A stretch of 64,000 bases of DNA from Sacculina carcini (GCA_916048095.2 OU696586.1:5799749-5863748), one strand, 5' to 3'; shown: positions 1 through 11,700, counted from the first letter of the stretch. The notes: generated from the sequence alone by a model not told the origin. A program made the numbers and translations.

Positions 1-869
1 TATCAATTACACACTAACATACACGCACATAGAAACATACACACGAGCATATGCATGCATGTATCAGTCGACCGCAGAATGTAATGCTATCATTCAACGA
101 GTGCCATTAACACACGAGTTGTCTGCGAAAATAACACTCACAGAGAAACATACAATAAGAATAAAAACAAATAGAAAAAACAGAATAATAAAAAACACAA
201 ATCATGTACAAACTGTGGTTTTCTCACATGCTTCATCAACAGACACACACACACACACATGCGTGTGCCGAACCACATATGCATGTGAGTTATAGCAACC
301 AGGAGCTATAGAGCCAGAGTGCATGAACTCACACAGCCAATATGCCCACACATGTTATGAATGAGACAATGCAGTGACTAATTGAACAAGACCAACAATA
401 ATTAACAACAGTAATTAACAACAATAATTAATAACAATTATTATTATTAATAATTTTGGTTGTTAATTAATTAATAATATGTTAATATGGTTATTAATAA
501 ATTGGCAACAAAAATTAATTAATTAATTATGATTAATTAATCACCATAATTAATTAATTAATTATTGTTATTAATTATAATTAATAACAATAATTAACGT
601 TCTGTCAGACTATTGCTATAATATTAGTGTCACCTGAGTTATTGTGTGCGCGTGACAAAAACACCTGACCGCTGAAACACGGTTGAAGATATAGGTGTCA
701 GGAATCAAGAACATTAGATTTAGACAATTTCTTTCAGTCCTAACCTAACCTAACCAGCTAAACCTAACCTGACCTAAAATCTATGAAAATATAGAAACGT
801 TTTAGTGCGTTTTTAATAAATTAGCGTTTTTAATGTTCTTGAATCCTTACACATTTAGCCTAGACCCTG

Positions 870-871
<2 letters not shown>
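1..871. other. AT-rich intergenic DNA with telomere-like pentamers
   Basis: No gene is seen. Positions about 395-600 are a run of TTAATTAA-type motifs in both orientations that can form many small hairpins. Positions 738-775 hold repeated CCTAA pentamers (TTAGG on the other strand), the ancestral arthropod telomere unit, here short, degenerate and interstitial. The open frames are short and repeat-derived. Confidence 0.6.

Positions 872-941
<70 letters not shown>
872..941. repeat. (CA)n microsatellite
   Basis: A perfect CA dinucleotide run of 70 bp. A second, shorter CA run lies at about 1046-1070. Reading frames through it (Thr-His or Cys-Val repeats) are artefacts. Confidence 0.97.
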
Positions 942-943
<2 letters not shown>

Positions 944-1478
944 TGGGCGACTTGGAGGCGGAATGCTTGGCATCACTGGTTGTTGATGTTGTTGAGGCTC
1001 CACCGAAGGTGCCAGCTGCCAGAGAAACCTCCATCACAACATTCTACACACACACACACACACACACACATCGTAATTAAGACAACATTACACGTGATGC
1101 AGTGACATATATAAGAGTGCCAGTACGACTATAATACGATGACTACGATATATAAGAGTGCAGTGACTAGAACGGCGACCTCTTGAACAAGACATTCCAA
1201 GCCGACAATCAAGATATTCATTGTCTCGCTATTAACCACGCCCCGCTCCACTATCAAGCAACTCGGCGATTAACACTCGCAGCCTATAAACAGTGAATAA
1301 TGGAGATTATCAAAAAGCTCACCACCAGATGTCTATGCAGTTGGCGCTTACACACACACACATAAATTCACATACAAAGCCGACCCTACACCAACACAAT
1401 ACATCCACACACTGCACTGCTAGATGCACTCACACGACACACACACGCCGATTACTGCCAAACCGCCAACTGAGCACG

Positions 1479-1480
<2 letters not shown>

Positions 1481-1551
<71 letters not shown>
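1481..1551. repeat. (GT)n microsatellite
   Basis: A perfect GT run of 71 bp. The flanks contain scattered ACAC/GTGT but no gene-like frame. Confidence 0.97.
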
Positions 1552-1552
<1 letters not shown>

Positions 1553-1886
1553 CCATTGCAATAACACAACAGTGAACTTAAGTTTCGCTGAAAATTCACC
1601 GAAATCAAAATTCACCGAAATCGCTTAAACATGTACACGTGCATACACATATAGATACATTGCGTACATGCTCTGTTGAATTGTGTAAGTGACATGATTG
1701 TGTCATTACCCAGCCCAAAACATCGTCATTAATGTTCACACACACACACACACACATACAACCACATTAGCAGCATATAATTGCTAGCAATAATTGTAAA
1801 TCTATTTGCTAACAATGTGTCGACGAAAGCAGCGCGAATTACTACATTTCTAGTCATCTGCAAACCTGTTCTGTGAAAACACTCGC

Positions 1887-2310
1887 ACTGTAGTGTGTGT
1901 ATGTGAGTATGCGTGTGACTATGTGTGTGTGAGTATGCGTGTGACTATGTGTGTGTGTGTGAGTATGCGTGTGACTATGTGTGTGTGAGTATGCGTGTGA
2001 CTATGTGTGTGTGAGTATGCGTGTGTGCGAGTGACCCTTGCTAATCTCTTGTGTATAAAACTGCACGTGTATTGATTGAAGAAAAACCTCGCTTCCCAAC
2101 TGAATCAACCGCAAAAACCGACACACACACACACACACACACACACAATCTTCCTCAACAAAATCCAACCTCAAATATAATCGTACTTTCAACCGTATTA
2201 ACCGTGTGTGTGTGTGTGCGTGTGTTTCAGTGTGTGTGCTGGTGTGTGTGTGTGCTGGTGTGTGTGTGTGCTGGTGTATGTGTGTGCTGGTGTGTGTGCT
2301 GGTGTGTAGG
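1887..2310. repeat. GT-rich minisatellites
   Basis: From about 1887 to 2030 a unit of GTGTGTGAG followed by TATGCGTGTGACTAT repeats about five times. A CA run follows at 2122-2148, and a TGTGTGTGCTGG-type repeat at about 2204-2310. All are tandem slippage products and no coding function is inferred. Confidence 0.85.
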
Positions 2311-2530
2311 AGCGTTAATGCAGCCTTGCTTATGACAAATAGAGACAGAGCCAGAGAGAAACGGAAAGAGAGGAAAGTGAGAGTATGAGAGTTGGTCGCG
2401 AATACAAACGACTAATTAAATCACTGATACCACTGTGTGTGTGTCAGTGTGTGTCGCCGGAAATGTGGCTAAAAAACTGGATTAAGCGAGCGAATCAGAC
2501 GACAGCGCAATTTCACAACGACCAAATGAC

Positions 2531-2532
<2 letters not shown>

Positions 2533-2589
<57 letters not shown>

Positions 2590-2680
2590 ACTGATACACT
2601 GACACAAACACACACACACACAAACACACTGATACACTGACACAAACACACACACACACACACACACTGATACACTGGCA

Positions 2681-2715
<35 letters not shown>

Positions 2716-2868
2716 ATACACTGACACAAACACACACACACACACACACTGATACACTGACACAAACACACACACACACACACACACACACTGATACACT
2801 GACACAAACACATACACACACTGACACAAACACACACACACACACACACACACACTGATACACTGACA

Positions 2869-2909
<41 letters not shown>

Positions 2910-3012
2910 ATACACTGACACAAACACACACACACACACACACACACTGATACACTGACACAAACACACACACACACACACACACTGATACACTGACACA
3001 AACACACACACA
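2533..3012. repeat. Compound (CA)n minisatellite with a CTGATACACTGACACAAA spacer
   Basis: CA runs of variable length are separated about ten times by the 18-bp interruption CTGATACACTGACACAAA. One copy reads CTGGCA instead of CTGACA and one lacks GATACACT. The higher-order unit is therefore a spacer plus a variable CA tract. Long open frames on the minus strand (Cys-Val repeats) result from this composition. Confidence 0.93.
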
Positions 3013-3582
3013 ACGTCGCACTTTCATGCATGCATATATTCGTTAAAGCGATGTATTAGCGTAAGATTAGTGATTAATACTTGACTGTGATATTAGGTAG
3101 TGAATCACCGCAATATAGTTATGTACTCACACAGCCAACGCATAGTCAAGTAGAACACAACTGGAAGCCACGCCAGAGCCAGAGCGAAACGATCATTATG
3201 AAACCACCAGCAAAATAATATTATTATGAAAGAACCAGCAAAATATCGTGAATGTTCTTTGATACAAGTTTAAAATTATACTTGTCCTTCAACTGAGTGT
3301 CAGAATGCATGAATATGTATGTGTATGTATGTGTGTGTCAGTGTGTGTGTGCTGGTAATACGCTGACTACCAAGATGACAGTGTTGATTTATTCGTCCTC
3401 TGCGACTGCGGTCTCGCTAACCAACACATTGTTACCAGCACACCAACACACACACACACATTGCTACACACACACACACACGCACACACAAATACATTGT
3501 GACACACACAACACACACATACAACAACACACACTCGTACATGGCTACCCACAACTGACACATACACACATGAACACAGCTA

Positions 3583-3620
<38 letters not shown>

Positions 3621-3750
3621 ACACGTACACACATGGCTACACACACACAACACGCACACACAAGCATGGCTAAACACAAACAATACACACATACAGTGGG
3701 CATGACAAAACATTCTTACAAAAATGAATAAAACGGGACATGAAAAAATG
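3013..3750. other. Intergenic, CA/GT-rich, no gene seen
   Basis: 3013-3300 shows nothing recognisable. 3300-3700 is broken CA/GT repeat with two CA tracts near 3463-3490 and 3588-3618. Confidence 0.6.
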
Positions 3751-3751
3751 T

Positions 3752-3896
3752 AGTCTTTCGTATAGAGCCATAGATCAGATTGGAATAAGTTACCGGTCAA
3801 TGTCGCAGACAAAAATACTAGCAAAGTGCTTCCAAACATGCATTTGATCAATGCCAGGCGGGACAGACGAACTGAGTCAGTCAGTCCTGCGAGCTA
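3752..3896 (+). pseudogene. Possible C-terminal fragment of a LINE reverse transcriptase ORF
   Basis: The + frame reads SDWNKLPVNVADKNTSKV and then stops at a TAG near 3893. This resembles the W-N-x-L-P segment near the C-terminus of CR1/L2-type reverse transcriptases. Only about 45 residues remain, with no upstream domain, so this is a low-confidence remnant. Confidence 0.4.
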
Positions 3897-4704
3897 GAAT
3901 TCAGTGAGAACACATATTAACATCTAACCACAAGTACTAACGACGGTTGGTGGTGCATTTTATGAATTAAACATACACATTCAAATAACACTCAACACAC
4001 ACACACACACATAGACAGACAGACATACAAATTTGTCTAGACACTGTCAGCCACCGTGCACATGCTGGTAAATCACCAATACAGACAACCTCACGTGAGT
4101 GTTTGCGTGACAGTGTGTACACATAGGCTGCAGGACATGAGTGTGTGTGTTAGGCGTGACATTCACCAATCAAGGAATACGCTGAAATTGTGCACAACAA
4201 CAACAATATCCAACTAGAAATGCATACAATCACCAGCATACAATGACAGTCAAATACAAATGTGTCCATGCAATACAAAAATTACAAACCCATTTAATTT
4301 TTTCCAGTTGATCAGGCAGTTTCATACCAGCCTGCCGAAATATTATACACCTCTATTGCCGCACTCCTCACATAGCGCTCTCATTCCATTTCATAGGCAA
4401 TTAACAGTTAACGGTATCCGTCGTAATATGGTCGACAGGGCTGTGCAACATGTCAATGGATCAGGAAAATGTGATCACGAGCGCGAGAGTTACTGGTTCA
4501 AGCCTGGCTGCAGTCACTTTGCCAACATTCAGCCTCATGATAAGATATGTTGCCTTGTTTCACCAAACGTATTTCCAGCTCAATATAAAAAGTATTGATT
4601 ATACAGACATGAGCATGAATGTTGACGATATTGTTTGATGACGATGAAGATTGTATGACATTGTTGAAAAATATCACGGTAACGCAGCACGAAAACAACA
4701 CTTG
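3897..4704. other. Intergenic, no gene recognised
   Basis: Mixed-composition DNA with short CA runs (about 3994-4010) and a GACAGACAGACA stretch. The frames of 60-112 residues (for example + 4260-4598) show no domain, signal peptide or recognisable motif. Confidence 0.5.
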
Positions 4705-5329
4705 CCCTACAACAACACCATCATCATCTACAACATCACCATCATCATCTACAACACCACCATCATCATCTACAACACCACCATCATAATCTACAACATC
4801 ACCATCATCATCTTCAACATCACCATCATCATCTACAACACCACCATCGTCATCTACAACACCACCATCATCATCTACAACACCTCCATCATCATCTACA
4901 ACACCACAATCATCATCTACAACATCACGATCATCATCATCTACATCACCATCATCATCTACAACATCACGATCATCATCTACAAGACCACCATCATCTA
5001 CAACACCACCATCATCATCTACAACACCACCATCATCATCTACAACACCACCATCATCATCTACAACACCACCATCATCATCTACAACACCACCATCATC
5101 ATCTACAACACCACCATCATCATCTACAACACCACCATCATCATCTACAACACGATCATGATCTACAACACCACCATCATCATCTACAACATCACGATCA
5201 TCATCTACAACATCACGATCATCATCTACAACATCACCATCATCATCTACAACATCACGATCATCATCTACAACACCACCATCATCATCTACATCACGAT
5301 CATCATCATCTACATAATCACCATCATCA
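4705..5329. repeat. 21-bp minisatellite (ATC/ACC-rich)
   Basis: About 30 copies of a 21-bp unit built from CATCATCATCTACAACACCAC variants, some shortened to 15 or 18 bp. Because most units are multiples of three, several frames stay open on both strands. The minus strand gives a repeat of Val-Val-Asp-Asp-Asp-Gly-Gly (4498-5385, 295 codons) and the plus strand gives Ile/Thr/Tyr/Asn repeats. I do not treat these as genes. Confidence 0.93.
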
Positions 5330-5383
5330 AGATATATTTGTAGAGCGCACATACCAACACATACGCCAACGAAGAAAAAGGTC

Positions 5384-5989
5384 ATGGAGCTGCGACGTCT
5401 ACGTCATGGGACCACCCTCCAATCTGGAGGCCAAGCCGCAGCAACAACCCTTCCAGCCTCGTCAGAACGACGGGGCTATCGAGCTCCTGGGATTGGCTTC
5501 GGTCACCCGGGTTCCACAGGTCTTTTTTTTCAGCTCAGTGCAACTGGCACAAATCGTGACACCACGCTACACATACACAAACACTGCACCAACACCGCTC
5601 GCCTCACACTTTCATTTCCACTCATGTCACCGTCTCCTGCGGGGGCGTCGAGATATGACCCGCTCACGGTCATTTCACGTATGCTCATACTCGCAGGAGA
5701 CATAGAACCCAATCCAGGCCCAAGACACACATACACCTGTCACATATGTACACAGTCACTCACAACACGCCGACACACGAAAGGCTCAGTTCAATGCAAC
5801 TCCTGCATGAACTGGTGCCACACCACATGCACATCACTTCAAAACATCACACAATACATGCGCTCATTCATCTGCTCATTATGCGCACCAAACTCAACAA
5901 CACCTGCACGTACACTGACACTGGCACATTCACCAACAGCATCAGTCACCTCTGTTTCATCAACATCAACATCACCAGCTAGGTCGTGA
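5384..5989 (+). pseudogene. LINE N-terminal ORF: 2A-like peptide plus PHD finger
   Basis: An open frame of 201 codons. Residues 103-113 read LAGDIEPNPGP, matching the D-[VI]-E-x-N-P-G-P signature of 2A ribosome-skipping peptides, with the predicted break between Gly112 and Pro113 (5717-5722). Directly downstream, residues about 119-165 have C-x2-C (CHIC), C-x2-C (CNSC), W-C-H-x2-C and C-x2-C (CSLC), the Cys4-His-Cys3 layout of a PHD finger. 2A-like peptides before zinc fingers are known in CR1/L2-type LINEs, where they separate or target the N-terminal product. The ORF ends in a Thr/Ser-rich tract, and the endonuclease lies in another frame, so this copy is broken. The 5' start of the element is uncertain because a minisatellite abuts it. 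Confidence 0.85.
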
Positions 5990-6187
5990 AAATCACCAAC
6001 ATCGCCATCACTCCCATTTCCACATACAACTCGTTCATCATCACAATCACCATCAACTTCATCCTCCTCCTCCTCACTATCATCACCATCAGTTCTCCTA
6101 TAATCACCACCACCACCAACTCAACACCTCAACAACACTCACACTCGCACAAACACCAACATATACCGCACAAACAACATCAATATT

Positions 6188-7310
6188 ATGCAGCTCAACA
6201 TTGACGGCATCAACACAAAAACATGAACAAACACACTTCCTCACACGACACTCCATTCACATAGCACTCATACAGGAAACAAAGTTACAACAGCACCACA
6301 GAACACCAACCTTTCACAATTACACCACCATCCGTCAAGACCGCACTAGCGGTCGAGGCGGTGGCCTCATCACACTTATACACAGAGCTATCAACTACAC
6401 AAACACCAGCACACAGACACAAGCATTACTACCATCAAACGACAACACAAAATAAACACAATCTATTCAAATACGCACCGGTACACATTCACACATTTCA
6501 ATAATCAACATCTACATTCCACCACAAACATCACCAACAGTACCTCGCAACTACACACCAGATATAAGCAACACCACAAACACACCAAACATAATACTGG
6601 GTGGAGACTTCAAAGCCAAAGATCCTGCCTGGTACAGCCACAATCCACTCACCAGCAGAGGCAGAGACATACTTCAACAAAGAGAACATCTCTACATACT
6701 CAACAACACTCACCAACACACTGACACCACACATCAGGCACACTATCATCCGACATCACCCGACATCACTTTTTGCACACCGAATCTCACCCACACAACC
6801 ACTTGGAAGGTGGTCAAAGAGCTTGGTCCAGACCACCTTCCAATCGTCATCACCACCAAAATCAGAACAGCACCAAACACACAGAGACGCACTTACACAA
6901 ATTACACAAAAGCCAATTGGTCACAATTCACACACGACACGGAACTAGCATTCACACAACTCAACACAACAGTCATCACAGACATAAACAAAACAGTCCA
7001 AACATTTAATGACAGCATACACAAGGCAGACAAACAACACATCCCAAAAGGACACAGAAAACACCACAACCCAAACTTTACACAAGAAATACACACACTA
7101 ATCAAACAACGCGACACACTGAAACACTCTCCGACACCACACTCACACAATACATCAGAACAAATACACACACTCAACACAACAATCAACAGCAAAATAC
7201 ACGAACAATTACACAACTGGCACAACTACATAAAATACTTGATCACAAATCAAACACCTCAAAATTATACAACACACTCAAAAGCATCACACTCTCAAAC
7301 AGCAATATAA
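6188..7310 (+). pseudogene. LINE APE-type endonuclease, fragmented
   Basis: Endonuclease segments are spread over several frames. There is a start-like QLNIDGINTK near 6190, IALIQETKL near 6260-6290, GRGGGLITLIHRA near 6352-6390, then SPDITF and LGPDHLPIVI at about 6757-6852. The QET and SDH-like (here PDH) motifs are those of the exonuclease/endonuclease/phosphatase fold that nicks target DNA for reverse transcription. At least two frameshifts separate the pieces. The 6810-7310 frame continues into the linker that precedes the reverse transcriptase. Confidence 0.8.
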
Positions 7311-7499
7311 CACGCACACACGCAGCCATCACGACCGACACAGCATCAGTACCGTCAAATAAACAACAAGCAAACACACTCATTAATCATTACTCACACA
7401 TCAGCCACATCACTCCTTCACATGAAGACAGAAAAATCATCAGACGTAAACACACATTCAGCACATATCCACTATACACACCATTCTCAAATGCGCAGA

Positions 7500-9180
7500 C
7501 ACGACACATCATACACAACATCAAACAATCATCAGCCTGTGGTCCAGATGGAATAAGTAACATCCATCTGAAACATCTTGGACCACAAGGCATACAGACA
7601 CTCACCAACATATCCAACTACAGCTACTCACACAACACAATACCTCAAATCTGTAAAACGGGCATCATCATCACACTACACAAACAAGACACATACCCCA
7701 CGCTACCTTCTTCACATCGTCCAATCGCACTGCTCTGCACACCATCAAAAATCACAGAACGCCTCATACTCAAACTCATCACATCACAAATCCCACTCTC
7801 ACAATCACAACACGGCTTCAGATCACTGCACTCTACAACCACACTGCTCACAAAACTCACACAGACCATGATGGGTAACATAAACACAACAAAACAACCA
7901 CACCGAACACTACTCATAACACTCGACATCAGCAAAGCCTTCGACAGAGTTCCACACCACAATCTCACAAACAAAATACTAGACACCACACTTCACAATA
8001 ACACAAAGAGATGGTTGGCCAACTACCTCGCTGGCAGATGCGCCCATGTGAGGTACAATGGACAATCATCTCACACACGCAACATAACAAACGGAGTCCC
8101 TCAGGGCTCCGTTTTAGCACCAACACTATTCAACTTATACCTACATGACATGCCAGCACCCAACACTCCATCCATACAGATATCATCATATGCAGACGAC
8201 ATCACAATCACAAGCACACACAGACACGCCGACACAGCAGTGCGCACACAACCTTATATCAACACACTACAACAATGGTTCATCACAAACAAACTGAACT
8301 TTGCACCTGCCAAATCCACAACCACACTCATCACCAACTGGACATCCGAACACAACTACAAACCACAAATCACTATCAACAACACGATTATCCCACACAC
8401 ACACACAGCAAAAATACTAGGCGTCATATACTAGGCGTCACACTCAAACAACACACCACCAACATCAAAACCAAAGTCACCCCACGCCTCAACACACTGA
8501 AAGCACTCTCACACACAACTTTCGGACACAACAAAGACACCACAACCACCATATACAAACAATACATCAGACCGCGATAGTATATGCTAGCCCCGCATGG
8601 GCTAGCAATCTCGCAACACGCCACACTAACACACTTCGAACACTTCAAAACACCGCACTCAGAACTATCACAGGATGCACAGCCACCACACCAGTAGACC
8701 ACCTCCATCACGAAACAAAAATCCTCAAACTGACACACCACCTAGACATGAGAGGCACACAAACACTCGCAGCAGCAGTCACCAACACAACACATCCACT
8801 ACATCACCTCTCAAATTAAGAAAACACAAACAGAAACATAAAAACAACACCAATCACACTTTACCACAGACAAATTTTCACATCACTTCCACCAGCTCCC
8901 CCACGCACATCAATCAAGAAACACATGCACACAGAGCTCGCACGGAATGCTATACACTCACTACAACACAATACACTCCCACAAAGACACCCACCGGACA
9001 TACACAAATCAGAAAACACACTCACATGCGAATACAAGGTGTATCTGGCCAGGTTGAGATGCGGTCATCATCCTGCCCTTCTGTCATAAAAAAAGGTTGA
9101 ATGACTCAATCGACGACACCTGTCCAGATTGCAATTCAGCACCACACACCATCACACACATCATGGAACACTGCACAGCA
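7500..9180 (+). pseudogene. LINE reverse transcriptase and C-terminal zinc-knuckle-like region, frameshifted
   Basis: The fingers and palm begin near 7527 (ACGPDGISNIHL) and run through HRPIALL (about 7718), QHGFR (about 7809) and the LDISKAFDRVPHH block (about 7923-7958). They continue through NGVPQGSVLAP (about 8091) to the catalytic YADD at 8189-8200. Stops near 8434 and 8578 break the thumb. The last part reads ARLRCGHHPALLS, then CPDC...H...C, the usual C-terminal cysteine-rich segment of these LINEs. The frame is partly shifted near 9085. Confidence 0.88.
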
Positions 9181-9322
9181 CACACACAACTCAGACGACA
9201 ACACAAAATCTAATCCATCAGGGAGCTATGGAACAATCCGGTCGGTGCCGTGTCTTTCCTCAGGAGCTCGAGGTTTCTCGGCCAGACAACCTGAGGAACG
9301 TCAACAACAACAATAACAACAT

Positions 9323-9632
9323 CCGCCTCATAGCCGAGTGGCTAAGACGCACGCTCTGTGCTCGAGAGGTCCAGGGTTCGATTCCCTGGCGAGGTGAAAC
9401 GGTTGCGTTCGTTTCTTAAAATTGATAGCCCAATTGCCGCAAGGCGGGTTTCGTGTGCGCGCAGCCGTACAGTTTTCAAAGATGGCCGTGACTGCGAAGA
9501 CCCGTGTGGCGGCCGGACCTGCGGTGTGCCAGCCGGGACCGTGAGGCTTTGCCCCGCAAAATTACACTCGAACACAGCCTTCTCTACTGCTGTGTTTAAA
9601 TGAGTAATTATATATTATATAACAACAACAAC
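9323..9632 (+). repeat. tRNA-derived SINE with serine-like head and LINE-like tail
   Basis: An A box (TAGCCGAGTGG, about 9333) and a B box (GGTTCGATTCC, about 9375) lie 40 bp apart. The T arm is a perfect 5-bp stem, and the anticodon loop would read GCT. The acceptor stem does not pair and there is no long variable arm, so this is not a functional tRNA-Ser. About 220 bp of tRNA-unrelated body follow, ending in an AT-rich stretch and repeated AAC at about 9606-9632, the same tail type as the LINE just upstream. This suggests the SINE borrows that LINE's machinery. Confidence 0.7.
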
Positions 9633-9721
9633 GAAGCAAAACAAATAGCTAGATAATCGGCAGGGAGCAAATAAACACCGCAACAAAATAACCAGACAAG
9701 CGGCACACACAAGTATACATA

Positions 9722-9777
9722 CACACAAACATCAATATTCACTTACATATACACACACAAACATATATATGTGTGTA

Positions 9778-9834
<57 letters not shown>
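9722..9834. repeat. CA/TATG and (AT)n microsatellite
   Basis: CA-rich sequence grades into ATATGTGTATAT, then a perfect (AT)n run from about 9788 to 9834. Confidence 0.9.
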
Positions 9835-9836
<2 letters not shown>

Positions 9837-9959
9837 TCCCTGCTTTCAACGATATTTTCAACTACTTCGTACTGCATTCAACTACCATCATATATAAGTA
9901 CATACCTTAGCGGTAATGAATATTCGTGAAAATGAATATGATCATAGCAGAACAAATTA

Positions 9960-10607
9960 CAGTCGACCCTACAAATAGCGAACCTACAAACAGCTTCCTC
10001 GGCGCCGATCAAAAACCCTTCAAATAAGGGTTAATTACACCTCCGAATAGCGGAATGACTTATTGGTTCCCACTCATATAGCCCACCTCCAAATAGCAGG
10101 AAACTGGTTTCTGTGTGATTCTTGAATATAAGATATATGTAATATATTGACTCCAGCTTGTCGACTGACAACAATTGAATGTTGCAAGCTGATTGATATA
10201 AACGAGTGGCTTATCAGGACCGGCTATATGCATATGCACAGGCATATTATTAAGCATAAGCAAATTATGCGGTCGCCTAGAAACTCAGATTGGTGGAGGA
10301 TTCGCACAGAAATCATGCAGGAATTGAGACATGCATGTAACATTGAACAAACGGATCTCTCCCGCCAACTAAAGCATGACAAAACCATGGCGTCCAGAGA
10401 ACGACGCACAGCTGAGTGTTTGGGGAAATATAAAGTTTTGGTATAACCATTTGGGAAAGATGAGCATTGATAAATAATCTAGGAATATTATGCGAAAATA
10501 GGCGATTCAAAGTAAAATAGGTTGATTATCATTACTACTGCGGAAACATTCAAATGACGGAAATATTTTTTCGGTCCCTTCGATTGCGCTATTCGGAAAG
10601 CCGACTG
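9960..10607. mobile_element. pogo/Tigger-like non-autonomous DNA transposon (MITE)
   Basis: Terminal inverted repeats start CAGTCGACCCTACAAATAGC on the left and, reading inward from the right end, CAGTCGGCTTTCCGAATAGC. Both are flanked by TA (9958-9959 and 10608-10609), the target duplication of Tc1/mariner/pogo elements. CAGTCGRCCCT-type ends are typical of Tigger/pogo. Subterminal copies of the CCNAATAGC motif lie near 10041 and 10089. A 99-codon frame (10147-10446) has no recognisable transposase motif, so the element is non-autonomous. Confidence 0.75.
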
Positions 10608-11380
10608 TAAATGAAAAATATACTCAATTTAAAGCCAAGTCAAAAGTAAGACACTGATGGAACGAGTAAATGAGACCAAACTAAGACGTTTTATAATAAA
10701 ATCACCAACCAGGAAAAATATACAAGCGAAGAACAGGTAATAAGTAAGAAAACAAGAGCTAAATATACTCAAATAACAAAAACATGCCTAAATGTCATCT
10801 AATAGTGAATTCTGCCCAGTAATGAAAGTACTTACTAGGGTAAACAGCACAGAAGAACGCTGAAACACCAACAAAACAAAGCGAGTCTGTACGCACGACT
10901 GAGTCTCTCTGATCCGCATCGTGCGAGTGGAGCTGCCAGTTGGAAACAGGTGGCATCAGGGAGGAATTTCGCTAAATCTCAGTCACGACTATCCGATCCT
11001 ATCAATTAATGAGATTAAATTTTTCTGACAATTCAAGCTCATCAGGATTATCAGGATTAGACAAAACAGGTGACTAAACACCTGTCAAATTTAGTCAAAT
11101 AAAAAGTCAAATAAGTCAAATTTAATATTTTCTTTCGTTTTTCATGTCTTCACGGCACACCAGCCAAGTGCTAGCTGATGATAACAAACCACACATACGG
11201 TAGAACAAAAATGAATTGCTTATAACAATGGCAGGGTGAATATGCGTTGCCAGAGTACTAGACATACGTAATCACGTTTTTTCACTTCTGCCAGTAATTA
11301 CGAGCCAGCGAAGCGAGCAAGTTCATACTTGGTGTGACTAGAAAAATGAGTATGAGCGGCCGGCCGGCCGTGGTCACGCT
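10608..11380. other. Intergenic, no gene seen
   Basis: AT-rich unique-looking sequence. It contains a GCCGGCCGGCC palindrome near 11360. There are no frames with recognisable features. Confidence 0.5.
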
Positions 11381-11700
11381 TTTCAGAGGCTTATATCTCT
11401 GGAACCATAAGTCCGATTAACATGCGTTTTTTTGGGTAGCGACATCCTTCCTGCCGCGGATGAGACCAAGCCGAATTATGTCAGTGCCCACTGTGGCACG
11501 TGGCACGTCCCAAATGCCCTCCTACTTTTTCGAAAAACACTTTTTACCCGTTTTTCAGAGGCTTATATCTCTGGAACCATAAGTCCGATTAACATCCGTT
11601 TTTTTTGGGTAGCCCAATCCTTCCTGCCGCGAATGAGACCATGCCGAATCATGTCAGTGCCCAGTGTGACACGTGGCACGTGCCATATGTCCTCTAATAA
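11381..11700. repeat. Two-copy direct repeat, period 172 bp
   Basis: TTTCAGAGGCTTATATCTCT begins at 11381 and again at 11553. The two copies share long blocks, including AACCATAAGTCCGATTAACA and CCTTCCTGCCGCG, and a GTGGCACGTGGCACGT block near 11494/11665. It resembles body sequence of a non-autonomous transposon, but no ends were found. Confidence 0.75.

Larger units (their letters stand above)
5384..9320 (+). mobile_element. Non-LTR retrotransposon (APE-type LINE) with 2A-like peptide and PHD finger, decayed
   Basis: The order along the + strand is that of an APE-type LINE. A leader with a 2A-like motif and a PHD-type zinc finger comes first. Next are endonuclease pieces (QETKL near 6280, GRGGG near 6352, and LGPDHLPI near 6822), then a reverse transcriptase with YADD at 8189-8200, then a C-terminal C-x2-C...H...C segment near 9118-9175. 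It ends in an AAC-rich tail at about 9302-9320. Frameshifts and stops interrupt it at about 5989, 6224, 6450, 7307, 8434 and 8578. One break comes from a tandem 14-bp duplication of CTAGGCGTCATATA at about 8420-8446. No RNase H domain was seen. The domain set fits CR1/L2-like or Vingi-like clades, and I cannot assign it further. Confidence 0.9.

Noticed and set aside
4498-5385. 295-codon minus-strand frame of Val-Val-Asp-Asp-Asp-Gly-Gly repeats with a hydrophobic N-terminus
   Set aside because: It is created by a 21-bp minisatellite that keeps several frames open on both strands. No non-repeat domain or splice evidence supports a gene.
9325-9403. Functional tRNA-Ser(GCT)
   Set aside because: A and B boxes and the T arm are good, but the acceptor stem does not pair and the serine-type long variable arm is missing. 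A SINE head explains it better.
10147-10446. 99-codon frame inside the pogo-like MITE as a transposase
   Set aside because: No DDE, helix-turn-helix or CENP-B-like motif seen; too short.
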